A stretch of DNA of 64,000 nt. Source: Saccharopolyspora erythraea NRRL 2338 (GTDB lineage: Bacteria > Actinomycetota > Actinomycetes > Mycobacteriales > Pseudonocardiaceae). Where the stretch lies: the NCBI RefSeq assembly GCF_000062885.1, contig NC_009142.1, positions 6,561,584-6,625,583 on the forward strand. The letters run 5' to 3'. The position numbers were made by a program, and so were the translations under genes. Position 1 is the first letter of the stretch; each line of letters opens with the position of its first letter. Below, piece after piece: positions 37,046 through 45,835 of this stretch. Below the pieces are notes generated by a model. The model was not told where the DNA came from and did no database searches. It saw nothing but the letters and a program-made list of their open reading frames with translations.

Positions 37046-37600
37046 GTCGTTCCTCTCCCGACTTCCCCGCTCAGACGGAGATCGTGCCACGGTATGTAGT
37101 GACAACGGGAAGATTACTATTTCGCATCACACAATCAAGGAGCGCCGAACCCGAACAGATGAAATCTGAACTACCTGCTGTAACGCAGGCGGCTCGGCGT
37201 GTCGCCCGGATGCCTCACGAAGTCAGCCGGACGTGCTGGTCATCCGTCCGGCGGGCGGCCACGCGGCCGACAGGAGCGGCGCTACCTCGCCCGAGCGGCG
37301 TGCCTGCGGAGTCGCCCGTGCGGATGGCTTCGGCGTCCACATGGCGGTAGCCGGGACAGCTTCGCGGCCGCCTGCCGAGCGCCCGAGGGCGACGACCGAG
37401 CGCCTGGATCGCTGAGGTCCTGGATCATCGAGTACTCGGCCGCTGAGTGCCCGGGTCGCCGAAGTACCTCGGCCGCTGAATGGCCAGGCCGCCCGCTGCC
37501 GGACCGCCGACTGACCTGCCGCCGAGTGCGATGCCCCCACGAGTAGCCCCACCGCAGGCCGGGTGATCCACCCAGCGCCGATGGCGCCCTCGCCCCGCGG
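37046..37600. other. Intergenic region between permease and PspM-like genes
   Basis: 555 bases. The permease promoter lies at 37111-37138. From about 37370 to 37500 the sequence is a degenerate repeat of TCGGCCGCTGA-type words (for example CTCGGCCGCTGAGTG and CTCGGCCGCTGAATG about 33 bases apart). I see no supported gene; a pspN homologue, which follows pspM in mycobacteria, was not found here. Confidence 0.5.
37111..37138 (-). promoter_or_regulatory. Promoter of NCS2 permease
   Basis: Minus strand TTGATT (37138-37133), 16-base spacer, TAATCT (37116-37111) in an unusually AT-rich patch, about 65 bases before the GTG. Confidence 0.65.
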
Positions 37601-38593
37601 TCAGCTGTACTGGCCCGGCTCCTGGCGGCGCGTCCGGCGCGGCTCGGCCACATCCGTTTCGACGCGCGGTGCGGAGTCGTCGACACGGGACGTCGGGCCG
37701 TCGAGTCGAGATGCCGGGTCCTCGGCGCGCGGGCCCGCGCCGGAAAGCTCCTGCAACGCGGCGGCGAGGCCGACGAGGCGGTCGGTGGCGTCCTGGATCA
37801 GGTACTTCTGCTCGGGTGCGCCGCTGGCGGCGACGGCGCGGCCGGCCGCGGCGACCAGGCCGCAGTAGGTGTCGATGCCCTCGTCGAGTTCGGCGCGCAG
37901 CTTGCGCACGTCGTCCTCCAGTGCGGGCCGGTCGGAGGCCGGCGCGTGCTGGATTGCCGCCTCCACCGCCTGCAACCGCGCCGCGACCTGGCGCAGGGCG
38001 GTGGCGGTCTGGTCGGCCGTGGCACGCGCGTCGACGGCCTCGCTGCCGGTGCCGGTGGCGGTGAGCTGCGCCAGCGCCCCGTGGAGGCTCTGCTCGGCGT
38101 CGCGCAGCCGCCGCATGGGCTCCCTGGCCTGCGAACCGGCCGGCGGCAGCTCCACCGGGTCGGGTGCGGCCTCCGGCAGCGGCGTCCGCTTGAGCCTGCG
38201 GTACTTCAGGCCCGCGCCGACCGTCGCGGCGCCGGAGGCCACGGCCAGCCCGCCCAGCCCGAACACGGCGCCCTGCTGGGCGACCTCACCGAGGGAGCCG
38301 GCCGCGGCCCACATCGCGTCCATGGCGAAGGAGGCGTACGAACCGGCACCCAGCACCCCGGTGGTGACCGCGCTGCCGACGGTGGTGCGCTTCGCGCGCC
38401 TGCGCTGCCGGAGCAGGCGGGCGCGGGGATCACGCCACTGCGCGATCTTCCGCCGCACGTTGGTCAGCACAGGGCCGCGAAGCTGCTCCATCGCGGCTTC
38501 GCCCCACTGCGCGAGCTCCTGCCTGCTCGGCTTGGCTCCTGAACCCAACTGAACCGCCCCAGTCCGCCGTCCTGCCCGAACTCCCCGCGCCAA
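37601..38593 (-). CDS. pspM: PspM-like membrane protein of the Psp envelope-stress system
   Basis: About 330 residues. N-terminal amphipathic/basic region, two membrane helices (GSAVTTGVLGAGSYASFAMDAMW and GAVFGLGGLAVASGAATVGAGL), then a long helical coiled region with the motif DEGIDTYCGLVAAAGRAVAASG and a charged C-terminal tail. It follows pspA by 19 bases and clgR upstream, exactly as Rv2743c follows Rv2744c and Rv2745c in M. tuberculosis, where it holds PspA at the membrane. TTG 38593 is used; TTG 38548 is possible. Call rests mainly on synteny and topology. Confidence 0.8.
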   Translation of the reverse strand: MARGVRAGRRTGAVQLGSGAKPSRQELAQWGEAAMEQLRGPVLTNVRRKIAQWRDPRARLLRQRRRAKRTTVGSAVTTGVLGAGSYASFAMDAMWAAAGSLGEVAQQGAVFGLGGLAVASGAATVGAGLKYRRLKRTPLPEAAPDPVELPPAGSQAREPMRRLRDAEQSLHGALAQLTATGTGSEAVDARATADQTATALRQVAARLQAVEAAIQHAPASDRPALEDDVRKLRAELDEGIDTYCGLVAAAGRAVAASGAPEQKYLIQDATDRLVGLAAALQELSGAGPRAEDPASRLDGPTSRVDDSAPRVETDVAEPRRTRRQEPGQYS

Positions 38594-38612
38594 CCGCGCG
38601 ACCGACGGCCGC

Positions 38613-39470
38613 TCAGGCCTGGCCGGTCTGCGGGTTCTGCTGCTGTTGCTGCTGGGTGGCGGGCTCCGCGGCGTTCTGCCCGCCGGTCACCTGCTGCTGC
38701 TGCCCGCCGGTCACCTGCTGCTGCTGGCCGCCGGTGACCTGCTGCTGGCCGCCGCCCATGGACGCCCGGATCTGGGCGAGCCTGCTGGCGCCCGCGGCGT
38801 CGACGGAGGCCTGCTGGACCTCCATCATCCGGCCCTGGACGCTGTTCTGCGCCAGCTCCGCCTCGCCGAGGGCGGTGGTGTAGCGGCGCTCGATCTTGTC
38901 CCGGACCTCCTCCAGCGAGGGGGTGTTGCCGGGCGCGGCGACCTCGGTCATCTGGCGCAGCGACGAGGAGACCTGCTCCTGCATCTTGGCCTGCTCCAGC
39001 TGGCTGAGCAGCTTGGTCCGCTCGGCGATCTTCTGCTGCAGCACCTGGGCGTTGCGCTCCACGGCCTGCTTGGCCTGTTCGGCGGCTCCCAGCGACTGGT
39101 CGTGCAGCGTCTTGAGGTCCTCGACGCCCTGCTCGGCGGTCACCAGCTGGCTCGCGAGCTGGGTCGCGGTCTCCTCGTACTTCTGGGCCTTGACCTCGTC
39201 GCCCTCGGTCCGCGCCTGGTCGGCCATGACCAGCGCCTGCCGGGCCGAGGCCTGCAGCTTCTCGACCTCGCCGAGCTGGCGGTTGAGCTTCATCTCCAGC
39301 TGGCGCTGGTTGCCGATCACCGAGGCGGCCTGCTGGGAGAGCGCCTGGTGCTGCCGCTGCGCTTCCTCGATGGCCTGCTGGATCTGCACCTTCGGGTCGG
39401 CGTGCTCGTCGACCTTCGACGAGAACGACGCCATCAGGTACTTCCAAGCCTTCACGAACGGGTTGGCCAT
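38613..39470 (-). CDS. pspA: Phage shock protein A
   Basis: Peripheral membrane, ESCRT-III-like protein that protects the envelope under stress. 285 residues: amphipathic start [38 protein letters not shown], then long coiled coil, and an extra C-terminal low-complexity tail with VTGGQQQQ repeated three times. ATG 39470 follows GGAGGAG with tight spacing. It lies downstream of clgR across a 599-base gap that contains a G-rich minisatellite. Confidence 0.95.
   Translation of the reverse strand: MANPFVKAWKYLMASFSSKVDEHADPKVQIQQAIEEAQRQHQALSQQAASVIGNQRQLEMKLNRQLGEVEKLQASARQALVMADQARTEGDEVKAQKYEETATQLASQLVTAEQGVEDLKTLHDQSLGAAEQAKQAVERNAQVLQQKIAERTKLLSQLEQAKMQEQVSSSLRQMTEVAAPGNTPSLEEVRDKIERRYTTALGEAELAQNSVQGRMMEVQQASVDAAGASRLAQIRASMGGGQQQVTGGQQQQVTGGQQQQVTGGQNAAEPATQQQQQQNPQTGQA
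38679..38747. repeat. 24-bp in-frame tandem repeat in pspA
   Basis: Two exact 24-base units (38679-38702, 38703-38726) and a third 21-base copy (38727-38747) encode the VTGGQQQ(Q) repeats at the PspA C-terminus. Expansion or contraction by replication slippage would stay in frame. Confidence 0.85.
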
Positions 39471-40069
39471 CTCCTCCGCCTGCCTTCTCTCCTGCTCGGC
39501 TGCCCACGAGGCACAACGCACCAGCGTGCCCACTGGTTCCATCGTGTCAGGTCGCTGTGTGCGCTTCCACCAGACCGGGGAGATCTCCGGAATTTTCCCC
39601 GAGTCGCAACCCAACAGCGACAAGATCGAACCAGGGCCACCGCCAACACCGGCACCCGGGGCCCCCTGACCAGCCCGAAAGAGTGACACCCCTACGAAAT
39701 CACCGCAGGTAGGAAATCACTACACGCCGGCCACGGCTCAAAACGGCGCCAGCCCCGCGCAGCGAACAAGAACCCGCCGACCCAAAGCCCCTAAACAACC
39801 CGACCCAAGCGCACCCCGACCCCAACCGGCACCCGCCAGCTCAAAGCTCCCGAAAGCCCAACCCAAGCGCACCCCGAGCCCAACGGGCACCCGCCAGCCC
39901 AAGCCGCACAAAAGCCCAGCTCAAGCGCAGCACAACCCCAACAGCCACCCGCCAGCCAAAGCCCCGCGAGCCCAACCGAAGCGCCCACACCTCCGGGCAC
40001 CCCCGCCCACGGGCCGCTCCGCGCCCGGCCCCCGGCCGCTCCGCGGCCGACGGCCGGCGCCGCCGCGCC
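39471..40069. other. Intergenic region clgR - pspA
   Basis: 599 bases without a supported gene. The half nearest clgR (about 39799-40010) is a 58-bp minisatellite. The half nearest pspA has mixed composition, including a perfect palindrome GGAGATCTCC near 39580, and probably carries the pspA leader; no clear promoter hexamers were found. Confidence 0.55.
39799..40010. repeat. 58-bp G-rich minisatellite with quadruplex motifs
   Basis: About 3.7 degenerate copies of a 58-base unit, the core starting ACCCAAGCGCACCCC at 39803 and 39861, weaker near 39919 and 39975. The plus strand is C/A-rich and almost free of T. The minus strand, which is transcribed from clgR to pspA, carries G-runs: four runs of three or four G with loops of 2, 7 and 2 bases at 39823-39799, and again at 39881-39857, both meeting the usual G-quadruplex pattern. 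Confidence 0.75.
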
Positions 40070-40588
40070 TCAGGCGGCGACGACCACGCCGCCGGAGGTG
40101 CGCACCGGCGCACCGATGCGCTGGCTGAGCACGGACTGCAGCCGCAGGTCCCCGGCCGCCTCGTCGATGGACACCCGGGTGGCTTCGTCGATGGACACGC
40201 GGGTCTCCGGGCCGCCGTGGGCCTCGGTGCCCGCGAGCTCGCGCTCGCCGGCCGGCTCGGCCTCGCCGAGCTCGGTCCCGATGAGGCTGGGCACCAGCCT
40301 GCCGCCGTCGATCTCGGCGGTCGACGCGTGCTCCACCGTGGCGGGTGCGACCAGCGACTCGTCCATGTCGCCGGCCACGGTCACCAGCAGCTCCGGCAAC
40401 GGCAGCTCCAGGGCGTCGCAGATCGAGGCGAGCAGCTCGCTCGACGCCTCCTTGCGGCCCCGTTCCACCTCCGAGAGGTAGCCGAGGCTCACCCGGGCAG
40501 CGCGCGAGACGTCCCGCAATGTCCGAGACTGAGCGGTCCGGGCGCGGCGCAGTCGTTCACCGACCGCTTCCCGCAACAACACGGTCAT
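40070..40588 (-). CDS. clgR: ClgR-type XRE transcriptional activator
   Basis: 172 residues. The N-terminal helix-turn-helix ([56 protein letters not shown]) matches actinobacterial ClgR, which activates clp protease and pspA genes. The C-terminal part is longer than in mycobacteria, contains TRVSIDEA twice in tandem (24-base DNA duplication near 40158-40205) and ends GGVVVAA. A C-terminal Ala-Ala resembles the ClpP degradation signal by which ClgR levels are known to be controlled. It lies between cinA and pspA as in M. tuberculosis. Confidence 0.92.
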   Translation of the reverse strand: MTVLLREAVGERLRRARTAQSRTLRDVSRAARVSLGYLSEVERGRKEASSELLASICDALELPLPELLVTVAGDMDESLVAPATVEHASTAEIDGGRLVPSLIGTELGEAEPAGERELAGTEAHGGPETRVSIDEATRVSIDEAAGDLRLQSVLSQRIGAPVRTSGGVVVAA

Positions 40589-40780
40589 CTCGCGCCTCCC
40601 TTCTTCGTCGCCTACCGCGTGCGCTACGCGCCAACGCCCCCTACGTTACTCACCGAGCGGCCTCGGCGAGAACGATCAGCGGCAAGTCCGCCAAGGGCGA
40701 ACGCCCCGGCAGCGGGCCCCGGCGTGGCCCGATGGCCGCGCCTTCCGCCAGCGCACGGTTGATCCGTCCGGTCAGCAGCA

Positions 40781-41272
40781 TCAACGCAGCAGTTCCCGGA
40801 ACTGTTCCAACGCCACCCGAACGGCCGCAGCCCGCACCGCGTGCCGATCGCCTCCCAGGTGGACCGAACGCACCGTCGCGCCGCTGGGACCGGCGAAGCC
40901 GAGGTGCACGGTGCCCGGCGAGACGCCGTCCTGCGGGTCCGGTCCGGCCACGCCGGTGAGGCCGATGCCCCAGTCCGCGCCGCAGCGCGTCCGCACGCCC
41001 ACGGCCAGCATCTCGGCGACCGCGGGACACACCGCGCCGTGCTCTTCGAGCACGACCCGGTCGACGCCGAGCAGGCTCGCCTTGAGGTCGGTGGCGTAGA
41101 CGACCATGCCGCCGCGCACGACGTCGCTCGCGCCGGGCACGTCGGTCAGCGCGGCCGACAGGATGCCCGCGGTCAGCGACTCGGCGGTGGCGACGGTCTC
41201 ACCTCGCGTGCGCAGCGCGTCGAGGACGAGCACCACGTGCTGGCGGGGGACCCCGAGGGCCTCGACGATCAC
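40781..41272 (-). CDS. CinA C-terminal domain protein (nicotinamide-nucleotide amidase type)
   Basis: 163-residue single-domain PncC/CinA-C protein that deamidates NMN to NaMN in the pyridine nucleotide cycle. Seen are TVATAESLTAGILSAALTDVPGASDVVRGGMVVYATDLKASLLGV with the catalytic Ser, and WGIGLTGVAGPDPQDGVSPGTVHLG. GTG 41272 overlaps the pgsA TGA (GTGA). The cinA-pgsA pairing upstream of clgR is common in actinobacteria. Confidence 0.93.
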   Translation of the reverse strand: MIVEALGVPRQHVVLVLDALRTRGETVATAESLTAGILSAALTDVPGASDVVRGGMVVYATDLKASLLGVDRVVLEEHGAVCPAVAEMLAVGVRTRCGADWGIGLTGVAGPDPQDGVSPGTVHLGFAGPSGATVRSVHLGGDRHAVRAAAVRVALEQFRELLR

Positions 41273-41895
41273 GCGCCCGCCTTCGCCCGCTTGCCGCCCG
41301 CCCGCAGGCGCAGCGCCCGGAAGACGTAGTCGAGCCCGGTGACGACGGTGGCCAGCACGGCCGCGCCCATCACGACCCACCGCAGCGGATCGGCCCAGCC
41401 CGCAAGCGGCAGCAGGTACAGCCCGATGGCCAGGGCTTGCAGCAGCGTCTTGACCTTGCCGCCCCGGCTGGCGGGGATCACGCCGTGTCGGATCACCCAG
41501 AACCGCAGGGCGGTGATCGCCAGCTCGCGGCCGATGATCACCAGGGTCACCCACCACGCCAGGTCGCCGAGCAGGCTGAGCCCGACCAGCGCCGACCCGG
41601 TGAGCGCCTTGTCGGCGATCGGGTCGGCGACCTTGCCGAAGTCGGTGACCAGCCCGCGCCGACGCGCCAGGTCGCCGTCGATGCGGTCGGTGATCGAGGC
41701 GACCGCGAAGATCCCGGTGGCGATCCAGCGCCAGAGCTGGTCGTGGCCGTCGTCCCAGAACAGCGCGACCAGGAAGACCGGCACCAGCGCCAGCCGCGAC
41801 ATGGTCAGCACGTTGGCGATGTTGAGAACGGGCACCGGGCCGTCGGCGCGCCCGCCGGGGGTGGCGGAGTCCGAGGCCGCGCTCTCGGCGGTCAC
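41269..41895 (-). CDS. pgsA: CDP-alcohol phosphatidyltransferase (PgsA)
   Basis: Membrane enzyme of phospholipid synthesis, most likely CDP-diacylglycerol--glycerol-3-phosphate phosphatidyltransferase. 208 residues with about six helices and the CDP-alcohol motif DRIDGDLARRRGLVTDFGKVADPIADK (D-x2-DG-x2-AR-x8-G-x3-D-x3-D). GTG 41895 is used because it gives a family-normal N-terminus (MTAESAAS, then IANVLTMSRLALVPVF). GTG 41979 overlapping rimO would add 28 residues. It follows rimO and overlaps cinA. Confidence 0.93.
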   Translation of the reverse strand: MTAESAASDSATPGGRADGPVPVLNIANVLTMSRLALVPVFLVALFWDDGHDQLWRWIATGIFAVASITDRIDGDLARRRGLVTDFGKVADPIADKALTGSALVGLSLLGDLAWWVTLVIIGRELAITALRFWVIRHGVIPASRGGKVKTLLQALAIGLYLLPLAGWADPLRWVVMGAAVLATVVTGLDYVFRALRLRAGGKRAKAGA

Positions 41896-41959
41896 GGCGT
41901 GGCCACCGCGCCGCGCCGGTGGCCCGGGCGGGCACCCGAGCTCAGAGTTCGATCCCGGT

Positions 41960-43414
41960 TCATGATCCCTCCCCGGCACCGCGGAGTTGCGACGAGTCCT
42001 GTGCCGCGCCGACCGGGCGCACCACGAGGTCCACGCCCTCGCTGGCGATCACCCGGCAGTGCACCACCTCGCCCACGCCGGCCCCTCCAGCATCGACGAC
42101 GACGCACTCGCCGTCCACCTCCGGGCCCTGGTGTTCGGCGCGACCGGTGACCTCGCCGTCCTCGTCGCGCTCGACCAGCACCCGCACCTCGGTGCCGACG
42201 CGGTCCTCGGCGCGCTGCGCGACCAGCTCGTCGGCCAGCGCGGAGACCTGCTCGACCCGGGCGGCGACGACGTCGGCGTCGAGCTTGCCGTCGAAGCCGG
42301 CGGCCTCGGTGCCGTCCTCGTCGGAGTAGCCGAACACGCCGACCGCGTCGAGCCGGGCCCTGGTGAGGAAGTCCTGCAGCTCCTCGAAGTCCTCCTCGGT
42401 CTCGCCGGGGAAGCCGACGATGACGTTGCTGCGGATGCCCGCCTCCGGGGCGAGCTCGCGGATCTGCTCGATCAGCGCCAGGAACGACTCGGTGGAGCCG
42501 AACCGGCGCATCCGCCGCAGCACCTTCTCGCTGGAGTGCTGGAAGGACAGGTCGAAGTAGGGCGCGACGCCCGGGGTGGTCGCGATGGCGCGGACCAGGC
42601 CGGGGCGGGTCTCGGCGGGCTGGAGGTAGGAGACGCGGACCCGGTCGACGCCGTCGATGCCCGCCAGCCGCGGCAGCAGGGTCTCCAGGGCGCGCGGGTC
42701 GGAGAGGTCCTTGCCGTAGGAGGTCGAGTTCTCGCTGACCAGGAACAGCTCCTTCGCGCCCTGCTCGGCCAGCCACGCGGCCTCGCCGAGCACCTCTTCG
42801 GGCTGCCGTGACAGGAAGGAGCCGCGGAAGGACGGGATGGCGCAGAAGGAGCAGCGGCGGTCGCAGCCGGAGGCCAGCTTCAGCGCGGCGAGCGGCGAGT
42901 CGTCGAGCCTGCGACGGGCGATCCCGCGCGTCGAGGGCACCCAGCCGTGCCCGGGCACGGCGACCTCGGAGGCCGCCGCGGCGGCGGGCCGGGCCACCGG
43001 GGTGATCGGCAGCATCTTGCGCCGGTCCTGCGGCTGGTGCGGCTGGATGGCGCGGCCGGCGAGCACGTCGTCGAGCCGCTCGGCGAGGTTGCCGTAGTGG
43101 TCGAACCCGAGCACCGCGTCGGCCTCCGGCAGGTGCTCGGCGAGCTCCGCGCCGTAACGCTCCGCCATGCATCCGACGGCGACGACCTTCGCGCCCGTGT
43201 CGGAGGCGGCGAGCAGCGTGTCGACGGAGTCCTTCTTCGCCGACTCGACGAAACCGCAGGTGTTGACCACGACGACGTCGGCGGACGACTCGTCGTCGAT
43301 CAGGTCCCAGCCGCGTTGGTGCAGGTTGCCGGCGAGCTCCTCGGAGTCGACCTCGTTGCGCGCGCAACCGAGCGTGACCATGGCGACTCGACGGGAAGAG
43401 TGCTCGGCAGACAT
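41960..43414 (-). CDS. rimO: Ribosomal protein S12 methylthiotransferase RimO
   Basis: Radical-SAM enzyme that methylthiolates Asp of ribosomal protein S12. 484 residues: N-terminal MTTase domain with cysteines in [25 protein letters not shown] and [10 protein letters not shown], radical-SAM cluster [28 protein letters not shown] and a C-terminal TRAM domain. ATG 43414 has no ribosome site and a TTACGC box about 10 bases upstream, so it may be leaderless. It heads the pgsA-cinA-clgR-psp string. Confidence 0.95.
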   Translation of the reverse strand: MSAEHSSRRVAMVTLGCARNEVDSEELAGNLHQRGWDLIDDESSADVVVVNTCGFVESAKKDSVDTLLAASDTGAKVVAVGCMAERYGAELAEHLPEADAVLGFDHYGNLAERLDDVLAGRAIQPHQPQDRRKMLPITPVARPAAAAASEVAVPGHGWVPSTRGIARRRLDDSPLAALKLASGCDRRCSFCAIPSFRGSFLSRQPEEVLGEAAWLAEQGAKELFLVSENSTSYGKDLSDPRALETLLPRLAGIDGVDRVRVSYLQPAETRPGLVRAIATTPGVAPYFDLSFQHSSEKVLRRMRRFGSTESFLALIEQIRELAPEAGIRSNVIVGFPGETEEDFEELQDFLTRARLDAVGVFGYSDEDGTEAAGFDGKLDADVVAARVEQVSALADELVAQRAEDRVGTEVRVLVERDEDGEVTGRAEHQGPEVDGECVVVDAGGAGVGEVVHCRVIASEGVDLVVRPVGAAQDSSQLRGAGEGS

Positions 43415-43637
43415 GCGTCGAGCGTAACGTCCGGCGTTGTCCGCGCTGCGCATGAGCCTCGTTGCGCACCGCGGGCGGGCTCCGGCGGGATCCGGCGGAC
43501 GGAACCGCCCCGCGGGACGCCTCGCGGCAACCGCGGCGAAACCCCCGCGTCGCACCGGAAACCCCGTGCGCACGGCACGTTCCCACTGCCGGGCGAGACC
43601 GAGATTACGTCCGGAGGCAGTGCACACGGCCGATCAT

Positions 43638-43656
43638 GCAGGTTAGGCTTGCCTAA
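43638..43656. promoter_or_regulatory. Iron-box-like palindrome at the argA1 start
   Basis: GCAGGTTAGGCTTGCCTAA resembles the 19-bp DtxR/IdeR/DmdR iron box (TTAGGTTAGGCTAACCTAA-type); by eye each 9-base half fits the ideal half-site at 7 positions, with the perfect sub-palindrome TTAGGC-TT-GCCTAA inside. It ends two bases before the ATG at 43659 and covers the likely -10 (TAGGCT, 43644-43649) of a leaderless transcript, an ideal repression site. Confidence 0.65.
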
Positions 43657-43658
43657 CT

Positions 43659-44165
43659 ATGTCGCCATCCCTGAACATCCGCCCCGCGCGCGTCCGCGAT
43701 GTCCCCGAGATCAAGACCCTGGTCGACCACTACGCGGGGAAGGTGGTGCTGGGCAAGGAGCTCGTCACGCTCTACGAGGACGTCCAGGAGTTCCGGGTCG
43801 CCGAGACCGGGGGCCGGATCGTCGGCTGCGGCGCGCTGCACGTCCTCTGGGAGGACCTCGCCGAGATCCGCACCGTCGCCGTCGACCCGCTCAGCCACGG
43901 CATGGGCATCGGCCACGCGCTGGTCGACCACCTGATCGACTGCGCGCGGGAGCTCGGCCTGGCGCGGCTGTTCGTGCTGACCTTCGAGACCGGGTTCTTC
44001 GGCAGGCACGGGTTCCTGCCGATCCGCGACACCCCCGTCCCGCCGGAGGTCTACGAGGAGATCCGCCGCTCGCCGGACGAGGGCGTCGCGCAGTTCCTCG
44101 ACCTCGCCCACGTCAAGCCGAACACCCTCGGCAACACCCGCATGCTCCTGCGCCTGACCGCATAG
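43659..44165 (+). CDS. argA: ArgA-like GNAT amino-acid N-acetyltransferase, copy 1
   Basis: 168-residue stand-alone GNAT enzyme like M. tuberculosis Rv2747, which acetylates glutamine/glutamate in the first step of arginine synthesis. Acetyl-CoA loop region LAEIRTVAVDPLSHGMGIGHALVDHLI, then ARLFVLTFETGFFGRHGF and KPNTLGNTRMLLRL. ATG 43659 has no ribosome site; it lies nine bases from a TAGGCT -10, so leaderless. An iron-box-like palindrome covers this promoter. Divergent from rimO; a paralogue follows. Confidence 0.92.
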   Translation: MSPSLNIRPARVRDVPEIKTLVDHYAGKVVLGKELVTLYEDVQEFRVAETGGRIVGCGALHVLWEDLAEIRTVAVDPLSHGMGIGHALVDHLIDCARELGLARLFVLTFETGFFGRHGFLPIRDTPVPPEVYEEIRRSPDEGVAQFLDLAHVKPNTLGNTRMLLRLTA

Positions 44166-44289
44166 CCTTCCGCGCCGCGACCGGAATTCTCGATCCGCTG
44201 TTATCAGTGAACGGTTCCACCGGGTGATCGCAGCTCCTCCTTGCCGGGATCTCCGGCGCGATGTGCATGCCCCGCATCGCGTCGGGCGC

Positions 44290-44295
44290 TAACAT
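44290..44295 (+). promoter_or_regulatory. Likely -10 box of leaderless argA2
   Basis: TAACAT at 44290-44295 sits seven bases before the ATG at 44303. With no ribosome site in front of that ATG, this fits a leaderless start and favours it over the upstream in-frame starts at 44261 and 44294. Confidence 0.45.
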
Positions 44296-44302
44296 GAACC
44301 TC

Positions 44303-44839
44303 ATGCATGACTATGCGCCACACGCGATAGTGATCCGGCGAGCGCGGATCGGCGACGTGCGGGCGATCAAGTCGCTGGTCGACCACTACGCGGGCAAGGT
44401 GCTGCTGGCCAAGGAGCTCGTGACGCTGTACGAGGACGTCCAGGAGTTCTGGGTCGCCGAGGAGCTGACCGAGCCGGACGGGACCGGGCGGATCGTGGGC
44501 TGCGGCGCGCTGCACGTCCTCTGGGAGGATCTCGCCGAGATCCGCACCGTCGCCGTGGACGAGTCGGTGCGCGGCCTCGGCGTCGGTCACCGCGTCGTGG
44601 CGCAGCTGATCACCGCGGGCCGCGAGCTGGGACTCTCGCGCATCTTCGTGCTCACCTTCGAGACGGCGTTCTTCCGCAGGCACGGCTTCCAGCCGATCGA
44701 CGGCGCACCGGTGACGCCCGAGGTCTACGCGCAGATGCGGCGCTCCCTCGACGAGGGCGTCGCGGAGTTCCTCGACCTGCCCTTCGTCAAGCCCAACACC
44801 CTCGGCAACACCCGCATGCTCCTGGAGCTGCAGGACTGA
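44303..44839 (+). CDS. ArgA-like GNAT amino-acid N-acetyltransferase, copy 2
   Basis: 178-residue paralogue of the preceding gene. Long identical stretches (LVDHYAGKV, KELVTLYEDVQEF, RIVGCGALHVLWEDLAEIRTVAVD, VKPNTLGNTRMLL) show a tandem duplication. It differs by a short insertion (EELTEPDGTG in place of ETGG), a different N-terminus (MHDYAPHAIVIRRARIG) and it lacks the iron-box-like site of copy 1. The two may differ in regulation or substrate. Start chosen as explained at the -10 entry. Confidence 0.9.
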   Translation: MHDYAPHAIVIRRARIGDVRAIKSLVDHYAGKVLLAKELVTLYEDVQEFWVAEELTEPDGTGRIVGCGALHVLWEDLAEIRTVAVDESVRGLGVGHRVVAQLITAGRELGLSRIFVLTFETAFFRRHGFQPIDGAPVTPEVYAQMRRSLDEGVAEFLDLPFVKPNTLGNTRMLLELQD

Positions 44840-44882
44840 CGGGAGATCGGCGCACGCGGCGCGCGCTATAAGCTTGCGTGCC

Positions 44883-45548
44883 GTGGCTAGAGGGACGGCT
44901 TCGGCCGCGCGGACGACCTCGCGGGGACGCATCGACAAGCGGCAGGCGATCCTGGACGCCGCGTTCACCGTCTTCGCCCGTCAGGGCTACTCGCAGGCCT
45001 GCGTGCAGGAGATCGCCGAGGAGGCCGGGGTCGCGAAGCTGACGGTCTACAACCACCTCAGCGACAAGGAGAACCTGTTCCGCCAGGCGGTGGAGGCCGC
45101 CGCCGACGCGGTGGCCGCCGAGGGGCTCGCCGTCGTGGAACGGCTGCGCGAGCCCGGCGCCGACCTGCCCTCGGCCATGGCGGACCTGGCGCGGCGGATG
45201 CTGCAGGTGGTGACCGGCAAGCGGGCGCTGGCCCTGCGCTGGCTCACCTACGCCCAGGTCGCCCGCTTCCCCGACCTCGTCGAGTCCGTCCAGCGGCACA
45301 CCTCCACCCGGATCACCGAGGCGCTGGCCGACCGCTTCGCCCGCCTCTCGCTGTCGGGGGAGCTCCGCCGCTGCGACCCGGCGCAGGCCGCCGAGCAGTT
45401 CATGGCGCTGCTGACCGGACCGGCCGAGGCGCGCTCGCGGCTGGGCACCCGGAGGCTGCCGGCGAGCGAGACCCGCGCGGTCGCCGCCGCCGCGGTCGAC
45501 ACCTTCCTGCGCGCCTACGCGACCGAATCGGCCGGCGAGACCGGTTGA
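44883..45548 (+). CDS. TetR-family transcriptional regulator
   Basis: 221 residues. Typical TetR helix-turn-helix (KRQAILDAAFTVFARQGYSQACVQEIAEEAGVAKLTVYNHLSDKENLF, residues about 20-65) and an all-helical effector domain of the TetR C-terminal class near AefR-like proteins. GTG 44883 lies ten bases after TATAAG and lacks a ribosome site, suggesting leaderless expression; TTG 44874 is an alternative. Ligand and target unknown; the tandem argA genes are just upstream on the same strand. Confidence 0.9.
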   Translation: MARGTASAARTTSRGRIDKRQAILDAAFTVFARQGYSQACVQEIAEEAGVAKLTVYNHLSDKENLFRQAVEAAADAVAAEGLAVVERLREPGADLPSAMADLARRMLQVVTGKRALALRWLTYAQVARFPDLVESVQRHTSTRITEALADRFARLSLSGELRRCDPAQAAEQFMALLTGPAEARSRLGTRRLPASETRAVAAAAVDTFLRAYATESAGETG

Positions 45549-45794
45549 TTCCGCGAACCCCCGGCGCGAGCGGCTGATCCCGCCGGGAGGCGGGAGCAGA
45601 CCTCCCAGCCGTCCGGCGAGACCGGGTGGCTCGGACCCGCACCCCGCCAGGTCCGGCCGACTCCCGCGGTCCCGAAGCCCGCCCGGCTCCGCCGGGAGCA
45701 GCGCGGTTGCGCCGTTCGGCACGGTCGGCGGAAACGTCATCCACCATTCACGTGCAGATCGCGTCAAAGCGTCCGGAACCGCCCGCCCGGCGGC

Positions 45795-45800
45795 TATAAA
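45795..45800 (+). promoter_or_regulatory. Likely -10 of phospholipase gene
   Basis: TATAAA stands out in GC-rich sequence 36 bases before the GTG at 45836. A clear -35 is not visible. Confidence 0.45.
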
Positions 45801-45835
45801 CCGGGGAGTCACTCACCTGATCCGAGGAGATCACC

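Noticed and set aside
41940-41975. tRNA T-arm-like GTTCGATCCCGG
   Set aside because: No acceptor, D or anticodon arms around it; it lies at the rimO/pgsA junction.
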